Positions 1 to 6,662 of a stretch of 35,500 nucleotides of DNA are shown in pieces; the first letter of the stretch is position 1; every line of letters begins with the position of its first letter. This stretch comes from Fibrobacter sp. (lineage in GTDB: Bacteria > Fibrobacterota > Fibrobacteria > Fibrobacterales > Fibrobacteraceae), in assembly GCA_012523035.1 (NCBI GenBank), contig JAAYJH010000104.1, forward strand, positions 1 to 35,500, read 5' to 3'. Both the position numbers and the translations under genes were made by a program. Under the pieces are notes generated by a model, which made no database searches, was not told the DNA's origin, and saw nothing but the letters and a program-made list of their open reading frames with translations.

Positions 1-79
1 CTTCAGCAATCTTGCGAGTGTAATCCTTGATGGTGGCGAGGTTTTGACGCCTTTGGCGTCCGCGGCGGCGCTCGGTCAT
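1..79 (-). CDS. Possible N-terminal fragment of an unknown protein, cut by window edge
   Basis: On the minus strand an ATG at 79 opens a frame that stays open to the window edge (26 codons). It begins with a run of Arg codons (MTERRRGRQRRQ) and continues NLATIKDYTRKIAE, which looks like an amphipathic helix. No ribosome binding site is visible before the ATG. The Arg-rich start overlaps the hairpin at 46-60, so it may be repeat sequence rather than real coding. The opposite strand is also open here (2-130), as expected in G+C-rich sequence. I do not recognise the product. Confidence 0.22.
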   Translation of the reverse strand, partial: MTERRRGRQRRQNLATIKDYTRKIAE

Positions 80-250
80 GCCGAAATGCGAGCATTTCGT
101 CGCGACACTCGCTTGCACGCTATTCCTTAGTGATGGTCACCGGCGGGATAATGCCGCCTAATGTTTTGAGCGTTCCCGCACATACATGTGCGGTCGGGCT
201 ATATTTTATGGGTTGCCCGGTTCACTCCGTTCCCGCTCAACCTCATAAAA
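46..250. repeat. Cluster of short perfect hairpins in G+C-rich intergenic DNA
   Basis: Successive inverted repeats are visible: GACGCC/GGCGTC (46-51/55-60), CGAAATGC/GCATTTCG (82-89/92-99), GGCGG/CCGCC near 142-158, CCGCACAT/ATGTGCGG (176-183/186-193), and a 12-bp stem with one bulge (204-215/238-250). No convincing gene covers the region 80-395. The sequence is richer in G+C than the following gene. It may be a cluster of repetitive extragenic palindromes or a structured RNA; nothing here decides between these. Confidence 0.45.
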
Positions 251-350
251 CGAAGCCTTGCTCCCAAGAATATCGGACAGGGGCAGCCAGCAAGTCTTCG
301 CCCCAAGGAGTCACTATCCCTAACGCGAATGCGGGAATGCATACAGAATC

Positions 351-384
351 AAAAAACAGTCCCGACTCAACAAAGTCGGGCTGT
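351..384 (-). terminator. Rho-independent terminator of the GLUG-protein gene
   Basis: Read on the minus strand, a GC-rich stem (ACAG-CCCGACT paired with AGTCGGG-CTGT, one bulged base at 360) is followed by a run of six T (complement of A351-356). It starts 12 bases after the stop codon of the minus-strand gene ending at 396, so it should end the two-gene transcript 3809-396. Confidence 0.85.
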
Positions 385-395
385 CTAAATTTACA

Positions 396-3071
396 TTACT
401 TTATATCTACCGCCGTTATTGTCTTTCCAACCATTACAAAATATCTTCCCGCAAAAGGTACGAATATATTCATATTTGCAGGACAATCTGCCACCTTTTT
501 AATAACTCTACCTTGAGCATCAAGAACAACAATTTTTTTTCCATTATTCAATTTTTCAATCCTTATTGTTCGTCCGTCCGCAAACACCTTTGCTCGCAGA
601 GTCTTATAAACATTCGGCAACACCAACAATTCAGACATATTCACCCATTTGTAGTCAACGCACTTATAATCAGCATCCTCATTTTCAACATAATAGATTT
701 CACCAACTCTTTTTGAGTTACAATTTGGTAGTTGATCTCTTGTTTTAACAATATTCTGATTTTGTCCGTTCGAAGAAGAACTTAGATCTGTCTGTTTTGT
801 ACTCGAACTGCTTAAAAGCTGATTATACGCATTATTATAAGACACTATACTACTTTTCATTGTATTGTATGAAGAATAGAAAGTAGAATTTGAATCTTTC
901 CAATTAAGCAATCCATTCTTATCGTCATCTAGACAATAATTCATTGCAATGGAATCTTTTGAAAAATGTGTGTAATTTGGATTACTTCCATATTGTTCCT
1001 CGTATACTTGCGAAAATTTATCAATATATCTGTTGTATGCATCAGCATACTCTTCTTGAAAATCAAGCATATAAGTCATACAACATCCCATATCAGTCGA
1101 CGCAAAATCATTGCACTTTGGATAAGACGCAACAACAAGACTATCAGACCAACCAAATACAAAATTTTTTGAAATCGATGAATTATTCCTTTTTATCCAC
1201 GCCTGACCTCCCAATATCCAATTTGCACCATCAGCTAATTCAGGGAAAGGACTTATAAGTCCCTTGTAATTTGTATATCGTTTATTAGAATCCAATTCAC
1301 AACCTGATGATGAACATTTTTTATGAGAAACAAATACAACTTGATATACGGGCTTATGTACGGAATCGGCAAATACTGGATATCCGACTTCTCGACTCCA
1401 ATGATAGGTCGGCGTCGACCATGATTCAGTACTATAGAAGGAAGATTTATAGCTACCACTAAAATTTGCAATATCTAAGATATATGCAATAGAATCTGAT
1501 TGCAAAGTTTTCGTATCAACAGTAAAAAAATCTTTTTCAACACCAACATTTTCACCGACCAAAGGCAAATTTTTCATCAAAGATCCGTCAAAATAACCAT
1601 TTTGCAAAGTAGCAGTCGTACTATTGTAATTAACAAAGGCTGCCGCATTTGGTGCATCAATAGTATCTGTCGCTACATAGAAATTTTTTATTGTAATTGC
1701 ATTTTGCGGCAATACCGTTGCTATACCTGCGGCATAATGAGATGAATACAGTTTTCCCTGATTGAAAATATTTGAAAAGCCATAATTACCAACTTTGCCC
1801 ACAACACCCCCTACATGAGCCTCTTTTGTCTTACTTGTAGTTGTTGCTTTTATTTTGCCAAAATTGCCACTATAAGACACACCATAATATCCATTCACGA
1901 AACCGGAAACTCCACCCACATACAATGTTGAATCTATGGTAGCGGCAATATCACCATAATTTAATGACAACCGTATTTGTGAGGATATACCAGAAATACC
2001 GCCAACATAAGCATTTCGAACATATGTTCCCTCAACTTCTATGTTCCCCTGATTTTGCGAAGAATCAACTGAGCAAAATCCACAGACTCCACCAACGCGA
2101 AGCGAATCTTTAGACAGACCAACTCCTTTTACAAGCCCTTTATTAATAGAGAGTCTTAAAGTTTTATCATCGCATTGACCACAAATTCCTCCGACAAATC
2201 TTTTTCCTTCAACCTCACCACTATTAACAGCATTAGATATTTGGATATCATCACCATACCCCAAAACACCACCTGTTCTATATTTTCCTACAATTTTACC
2301 ATCATTATTTAAATTTGCACCATTGCCATAATACGCATAGCCGACGACACCTCCCGTATAATCAACGCCTGTAATTACACCTGTATTTTTCAGGCTATTT
2401 AATTTAGCGTTGCTTGCGTATCCCACAATGCCACCTATATATTGTGAAGAATAACTTTGGGATAAGTCAGACTCATTCACACAACTGATTATTTCACCCC
2501 GTGCATACCCAACAACGCCTCCCATATATAAATATGAAGTACCAGAAGAAGGTTTATTTGTTGCAGCTATGATAGACGCACGATTTGTGACATTTTGAAT
2601 TGATGATCCCGAATTTGCGTAACCCGCAACACCACCAACATAACTATAGTAATAATACCCCTTTACATAATATCCATTGATTTTCGAATTTTCTACAACC
2701 AAATTTTTCACAGTTCCAACATCAATCACACCAAATAAACCAGCATACATTTTATTTGAAACATTTATGCCCGATATACTGTGACCATTTCCATCAAAAA
2801 CACCATCAAACGCAGCCACAGAATCTTTCCCTATCGGGGTCCAGGCTTTAGAATTTAAATCTACGTCTGCCGTAAGAATCGCACTGATAGCCGTATCACG
2901 CGAATTAACCTTACCCGCAAACCACGCCAGCTCTTCTGGAGAGCCAATCGCATAATATTGGTTGCCATCAACAGTTTTTACCGATGGTTCTAATGTTGTA
3001 GTACCATCCCATGCGGCAAAGGATACTGCAACATAAGTCAAAACAACAGTAATGATTTTTTTTAACGACAT
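396..3071 (-). CDS. Secreted GLUG-repeat surface protein with C-terminal sorting-like domain
   Basis: An 891-residue protein with a Sec signal peptide (MSLKKIITVVLTYVAVSFA). From about residue 146 to 430 it holds ten glycine-rich repeats of the form GG(V/I)xG(Y/F), spaced about 25-35 residues apart. This is the GLUG pattern known from bacterial surface and adhesin-type proteins, expected to form a beta-helix. Further on are a Ser/Gln linker, a segment LPNCNSKRVGEIYYV...YKCVDYKWVNM with paired Cys, and a C-terminal beta-rich block (VLDAQGRVIKK...GRYFVMVGKTITAVDIK) resembling type IX secretion sorting domains. The Shine-Dalgarno AAGGAG lies inside the end of the upstream gene and only 3 bases separate the two genes, so translation is probably coupled. 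The ligand is unknown; adhesion is an inference from the repeat type. Confidence 0.85.
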   Translation of the reverse strand: MSLKKIITVVLTYVAVSFAAWDGTTTLEPSVKTVDGNQYYAIGSPEELAWFAGKVNSRDTAISAILTADVDLNSKAWTPIGKDSVAAFDGVFDGNGHSISGINVSNKMYAGLFGVIDVGTVKNLVVENSKINGYYVKGYYYYSYVGGVAGYANSGSSIQNVTNRASIIAATNKPSSGTSYLYMGGVVGYARGEIISCVNESDLSQSYSSQYIGGIVGYASNAKLNSLKNTGVITGVDYTGGVVGYAYYGNGANLNNDGKIVGKYRTGGVLGYGDDIQISNAVNSGEVEGKRFVGGICGQCDDKTLRLSINKGLVKGVGLSKDSLRVGGVCGFCSVDSSQNQGNIEVEGTYVRNAYVGGISGISSQIRLSLNYGDIAATIDSTLYVGGVSGFVNGYYGVSYSGNFGKIKATTTSKTKEAHVGGVVGKVGNYGFSNIFNQGKLYSSHYAAGIATVLPQNAITIKNFYVATDTIDAPNAAAFVNYNSTTATLQNGYFDGSLMKNLPLVGENVGVEKDFFTVDTKTLQSDSIAYILDIANFSGSYKSSFYSTESWSTPTYHWSREVGYPVFADSVHKPVYQVVFVSHKKCSSSGCELDSNKRYTNYKGLISPFPELADGANWILGGQAWIKRNNSSISKNFVFGWSDSLVVASYPKCNDFASTDMGCCMTYMLDFQEEYADAYNRYIDKFSQVYEEQYGSNPNYTHFSKDSIAMNYCLDDDKNGLLNWKDSNSTFYSSYNTMKSSIVSYNNAYNQLLSSSSTKQTDLSSSSNGQNQNIVKTRDQLPNCNSKRVGEIYYVENEDADYKCVDYKWVNMSELLVLPNVYKTLRAKVFADGRTIRIEKLNNGKKIVVLDAQGRVIKKVADCPANMNIFVPFAGRYFVMVGKTITAVDIK

Positions 3072-3074
3072 AAG

Positions 3075-3809
3075 TCACTCTCCTTTGTTTTTGGGTGGAT
3101 GAATGAAAAATTTTTGTTCAACTCTATCATTGCCAGAATTTTTTTTTCGCTTCAGGCGATAATGCGCTTCAACATCATCTTTCAAACTTTTCCCGAAGCA
3201 CTTATAGAGCACAACCAACAAGAAAATAAGTGTTGCCGCGACAGGAACCCACATAATAATATTTTTAATACATGTGCAAATCCATTCTTTGTTGTACAAA
3301 AACTGAGAAACCATCGCAGCGATTATGCAAATCCATCCAAATATAGTGAACCAAACAAAAGTCATTGTCAACTTTTGCGTAGAGAACCTAGATGGAGCCA
3401 GTAACGAACAGCCATCACTTTTTACCTTATAGAAGAGACCATACACAAACCGACACTCATCAACTTTTCTTCCCTGATTTAACAATTCCTCATAATGCCG
3501 AACTACTGTAATCCAATTTATAATCCACGCATAATACCCTTTTACACTGCAAAGCCACAAACAAGATGTTCCCAAACCCATAAGGCTCACAAGAAGGGCT
3601 AGCAAAAAATTCATTTTGTCATCATCACCACTATACACATTATAAAAAGCAACAAAGAATGCCCCCGTAAATATCGCATAAAGGTTCATATATTGAACAT
3701 AGTGCTTGTAAAAGGAATCTCTTCCGTCTATTGCCTTCTCGTAAAAACGCCAAAGTTCCTGGCGGTTTCCATCTTCATCCTTCTTATGTTTAGAGAAGCC
3801 GAAATACAT
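3075..3809 (-). CDS. Four-helix membrane protein, RipA-family-like
   Basis: 244 residues. The N-terminal part is charged and cytosolic (KHKKDEDGNRQELWRFYEKAIDGRDSFYKHYVQYMN). Four hydrophobic segments follow, at about residues 43-60, 70-95, 148-170 and 185-203, with a cytosolic loop between the second and third (RHYEELLNQGRKVDE). The tail is basic. The layout and the motif around YxxHxxYMNLYxIFxGAFFVAFY recall the RipA family of octameric inner-membrane proteins; I am only moderately sure of that. It is the first gene of a two-gene unit with the GLUG protein, which suggests a linked envelope role. A candidate leader RNA with a terminator hairpin ends 75 bases before its start codon. Confidence 0.7.
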   Translation of the reverse strand: MYFGFSKHKKDEDGNRQELWRFYEKAIDGRDSFYKHYVQYMNLYAIFTGAFFVAFYNVYSGDDDKMNFLLALLVSLMGLGTSCLWLCSVKGYYAWIINWITVVRHYEELLNQGRKVDECRFVYGLFYKVKSDGCSLLAPSRFSTQKLTMTFVWFTIFGWICIIAAMVSQFLYNKEWICTCIKNIIMWVPVAATLIFLLVVLYKCFGKSLKDDVEAHYRLKRKKNSGNDRVEQKFFIHPPKNKGE

Positions 3810-3883
3810 AAAAAATCTCCATCATTTACACCTATTGAGCTCGTCCTGTTCAGCAAGAATTTCGCCAAAATTTGTATGGATAC

Positions 3884-4066
3884 AAAAAGGGCGTGAGTCG
3901 TTGCATTTACCTAGATGAGGCTGTGCATGCCTAATAACCGATAAACACAAACGACCCACGCCCCAAAAGGGCTGTTGCCAAAAACCAGCCTTTAGGGCTG
4001 ATACGACAAACCGAGATATACCGCAAAAACGGCATACCTGCGTGAGCGTTCGTCCAGTCCTCGGTT
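3884..4066 (-). ncRNA. Candidate structured leader RNA or riboswitch ending in a terminator hairpin
   Basis: On the minus strand the order is a closing stem (4066-4060 with 4015-4009, AACCGAG/CTCGGTT), an inner hairpin ATGCCG/CGGTAT (4035-4030/4023-4018), a hairpin CAGCC/GGCTG (4000-3996/3990-3986), then a 14-pair stem (3963-3950 with 3902-3889) followed by TTTTT (3888-3884). Two pairs (3896-3956 and 4020-4033) are G-U on this strand but A-C on the other, which identifies minus as the RNA strand. The terminator loop is long, about 47 bases. It sits 75 bases upstream of the RipA-like gene, so it could be an attenuating leader or a separate small RNA. I recognise no known riboswitch class. Confidence 0.5.
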
Positions 4067-4235
4067 ATTTGAAATTTGCACATTTCATCTAGAGAACAAG
4101 AGCAAAACTCTTTTACTCCTTAAAAATAACTTAAAACCAAGCATTCCGTTCAAAAAGTTTACAATTCAAGCCGTTTTTTCGCCCCCAATGACCAGAAAAC
4201 GCACTATTGTAAGAAAAGCCGGATTATTCCAAGTT

Positions 4236-4350
4236 GAAAATTAGGCGGGGTAAGCCCGGGCATTGCGGGTGCGGCGCCTGAGCACCCGCTAGAGAGGGTG
4301 GAGAGCAACGAAGTGCGAACCAGGGGGATACTTCCCCCTAAAAAAAATTT
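4236..4350. other. G+C-rich intergenic island with two hairpins
   Basis: A sharp G+C-rich block in otherwise AT-rich intergenic DNA. It holds GCGGGTGC/GCACCCGC (4265-4272/4282-4289) and AGGGGGA/TCCCCCT (4322-4328/4333-4339). The second hairpin is followed by A8TTT on the plus strand, not by a T run, so it is not a standard terminator on either strand. It may be a dispersed extragenic repeat. Confidence 0.4.
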
Positions 4351-4373
4351 CTCTCAAAAAAAACACGACCCTA

Positions 4374-4402
4374 TTGACAATCGGCATTTTCGAAACTATA
4401 TT
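4374..4402 (+). promoter_or_regulatory. Consensus sigma-70 promoter
   Basis: A perfect -35 hexamer TTGACA (4374-4379), a spacer of exactly 17 bases, and a -10 hexamer TATATT (4397-4402). Transcription would start near 4409. The next open reading frame on this strand starts only at 5019, and a structured region with a closing stem and T-rich end lies directly downstream, so the promoter most likely drives an RNA gene. Confidence 0.75.
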
Positions 4403-4408
4403 ATAGTG

Positions 4409-4676
4409 AACAAATGTTCAATCAAACAAACGGCTCTGTCAGGCTAATTCGTACTTTTTTACAAAGACTGCCAAAACGCTGCGAAAATGACCGTTTGGCT
4501 CTGTTAGGCCAGTCCGTATAGCTACAGAAACGCTGCGGCGGTCAGATCGCCCTTTTCAGCGAAAATTCTGCAATTCCGTAGCCAAAAAACAGTTTTGGAG
4601 GGGCTTACGAAACCGACTTTTTTTGCTAAGACCGACCGATTGTACAAAATGGCCTGACAGAGCCGTTATTTTTCTC
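4409..4676 (+). ncRNA. Candidate structured RNA with duplicated 5' arms and a single 3' arm
   Basis: Downstream of the consensus promoter, a 16-base arm AACGGCTCTGTCAGGC (4429-4444) is perfectly complementary to 4652-4667, and this is followed by TTATTTTTCT. A second copy of the arm, GGCTCTGTTAGGCC (4497-4510), can also pair with 4651-4664 over 14 positions with one G-U pair. The blocks beginning at 4432 and 4497 are similar for about 23 bases, differing only by transitions, and both are followed by AAACGCTGCG. Other pairings: TTCGTA/TACGAA (4448-4453/4606-4611) and GGCG/CGCC with CGCTG/CAGCG near 4528-4562. No open reading frame of note is present. I do not recognise 6S, tmRNA, SRP or RNase P RNA signatures. 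A miniature inverted-repeat element is the main alternative, but I see no target-site duplication. Confidence 0.5.
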
Positions 4677-5018
4677 GTATTTAAGAGTGTTTTATGCAGT
4701 TATCTAATGCTCTGTTTAATTAAAACACCAAAATTTATTTGTATGTCATTGAATCGGCGTTATTCGCATAATTCCGTCAATTTTTCCAGAATCACTTTAG
4801 TTCAAAAAAGTCAAAAATCGGACTGTATTAAGGGAAGCTGTACTAAATCCACCAGTTAGCAATAAAACAAAACATGACCACTCTTATGTGGGAGTAATTT
4901 TTGCATAGGCACCTATTTATGGATAATTAATCCATAGGATGTTTGGAAAATATCACGTTAAAATGCGAAAAAGGGGTAGATTATTTTTTGGGAACTCTAA
5001 ATTCTTTTAGGAGTATAT

Positions 5019-6575
5019 ATGGCTAAATGTTTTTGGGCTCTGACAAAGGGTTTGTGTGTAGGAGTTTTTGCTTTCTATAGTTTGGTGGGCGCTGCTCCCG
5101 ATCCAAATTTTCACATCTACATCGCTTTTGGACAATCCAATATGGCGGGCGCATCACCTGCCGCAGAGCCAGAAACTAAGCCATATTCGCGATTCAAGTT
5201 GCTCCCTTCTATGAATTGCCCTGCAAAGGGACGAACTTTGGGCGTGTGGACCGATGCCACATCCCAGCTTGCAAACTGCGACAATCCGCCAAGCATTTCT
5301 GTAGCCGATTACTTTGGCCGTACTCTGGTGGATTCCCTGCCCGATGTGACTGTAGGCATTATTTCTGTTGCAGTGGGCGGCACTGCCCTTAAGCTTTTCG
5401 ACAAGGACAATTGGCAAGCCTATTTGGAAGACCCTGCGCGTGAAAAAGAAAACTGGATTATCAACTGGGCAAAGGCCTACGACAGCAATGTGTACAAACG
5501 AATCATCGACCTTGCAAAGATCGCCCAGCAGGATGGCGTGATTAAGGGTGTCATTGTACATCAGGGCGAATCGGACTGGAACAACAACAAGTGGGCCGAA
5601 GATTTGAAAAAGATTCGTGACGATATGTTTGCAGACCTTGGCTTGAGTGCCGATACTGTGCCGCTCCTTGCAGGCGAAATGCGCGAAGATGGCTGCTGCA
5701 AGAGTTTTAGCACAAATCAGGTGCAGCGCATTACACAAGTGATGGAAAACGCTTGGCCCGTTTCTTCTACAGGTCTTGGCAGTGCTAACGACGATTACCA
5801 CTTTAATCGAGACGGCTACATTGAATTTGGTAAACGCTACGCAAAGGTGATGCTCGAGCACATGAACCGCGTTTCTCTGCCTCCTTCTCCACACACGGCG
5901 TATAAGAACGTTGTGGCAGAAATTCCAGGTAAGCTCGAAGCTGAAAATTACGATGAGCCTGGCGTTGGCTCCATCGGAAAATCTTACATGGATAACGATT
6001 CCGAAAACAAGTCTGGCGCCTATCGCAAAGATGGCGTGGATATCGAAGAATTGAAAGATGAGCCAGGTTCCTATGTGATTGGCTACACCGAAAAGGGGGA
6101 ATGGCTGAAGTATACAGTGAAGGTGAACGAATCCTCTAATTATAATGTGACCGCTCGTGTGGCAAGTGCTGCAAAGGGAAGTTCCTTCCACTTGGAACTT
6201 GACGATAAACTGGTTTCGGATACCGTTGTGGTCGATAGCATTGGAGGCTGGGGCGATTACAAGGAAATCAAGTTTAATACTGAGATAATGAATGCAGGCG
6301 AACATGTGCTAAAGCTTGTCATCGATGGCTCCTATGTAAATATTGACTGGCTGGACTTTGTAGCTTGCGGCAGTAGCTGTGATGATAATACTGCCATTCG
6401 CAATCATTTGCATCTTGGATCAGCTCAGCAAGAGACCTACAAAATCTTTGACCTCAACGGTAATTTCTTAGGCGTAAGCGATTCTCCGAAGCTTGATTCG
6501 CAAAAGGGCATAAGCCTGCGCAAGGGCGTCTATATGCTAAAAGGCAAAGACCGCACCTTCATGGTCAAGAATTAA
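5019..6575 (+). CDS. CE6-type acetylesterase (acetyl xylan esterase) with CBM6
   Basis: 518 residues with a good ribosome site (AGGAG, 6 bases before ATG) and a signal peptide ending near GAAPD. The catalytic domain (about 30-295) belongs to the SGNH/SASA superfamily (CE6). GQSNM holds the probable nucleophile Ser40, HQGESD is at 181-186, and DDYHFN holds the Asp/His pair (His261). Residues 300-450 form a CBM6-like beta-sandwich (KLEAENYDEPGVGS... and ...YVNIDWLDFV). The C-terminus (IFDLNGNFLGVSD...LRKGVYMLKGKDRTFMVKN) resembles a type IX sorting domain. It would remove acetyl groups from xylan or related polysaccharides outside the cell. The next gene, a pectate lyase, is convergent, with no clear terminator between them. 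The exact substrate cannot be read from the sequence. Confidence 0.88.
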   Translation: MAKCFWALTKGLCVGVFAFYSLVGAAPDPNFHIYIAFGQSNMAGASPAAEPETKPYSRFKLLPSMNCPAKGRTLGVWTDATSQLANCDNPPSISVADYFGRTLVDSLPDVTVGIISVAVGGTALKLFDKDNWQAYLEDPAREKENWIINWAKAYDSNVYKRIIDLAKIAQQDGVIKGVIVHQGESDWNNNKWAEDLKKIRDDMFADLGLSADTVPLLAGEMREDGCCKSFSTNQVQRITQVMENAWPVSSTGLGSANDDYHFNRDGYIEFGKRYAKVMLEHMNRVSLPPSPHTAYKNVVAEIPGKLEAENYDEPGVGSIGKSYMDNDSENKSGAYRKDGVDIEELKDEPGSYVIGYTEKGEWLKYTVKVNESSNYNVTARVASAAKGSSFHLELDDKLVSDTVVVDSIGGWGDYKEIKFNTEIMNAGEHVLKLVIDGSYVNIDWLDFVACGSSCDDNTAIRNHLHLGSAQQETYKIFDLNGNFLGVSDSPKLDSQKGISLRKGVYMLKGKDRTFMVKN

Positions 6576-6662
6576 TTTTCTTCGTCATAGCGAGCCGTAG
6601 ACGTAGTCATCCATACAAGCCTTTTTACGAACAAATGTTATATTTCTAATAAATTATTGTTT

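Noticed and set aside
130-516. Plus-strand frame of 128 codons in the first intergenic region
   Set aside because: It runs through hairpins and the terminator into the antisense of the GLUG gene; no ribosome site or known motif.
4011-4060. TPP-riboswitch-like GAGATATACC...ACCTG on the plus strand
   Set aside because: The second conserved block of the TPP aptamer (CTGG-TAAT-CCAG-type arm) is missing, the nearest plus-strand gene is 1 kb away, and pairing supports the minus strand.
4322-4350. Terminator at the G-rich hairpin
   Set aside because: The hairpin is followed by A8 on the plus strand, and the T run on the minus strand precedes the hairpin.
4429-4667. Miniature transposon (MITE) with 16-bp terminal inverted repeats
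   Set aside because: No target-site duplication flanks the arms, and a consensus promoter and T-rich end fit an RNA gene better; kept only as an alternative.
4409-4676. 6S RNA, tmRNA, RNase P RNA or SRP RNA
   Set aside because: I found none of their conserved motifs (tag peptide frame, SRP tetraloop region, P4 consensus); a long closing stem alone is not enough for 6S.
5154-6305. 383-residue minus-strand frame opposite the CE6 gene
   Set aside because: It lies antisense to a clear enzyme gene, has no recognisable domain, signal or ribosome site; a shadow of codon use.
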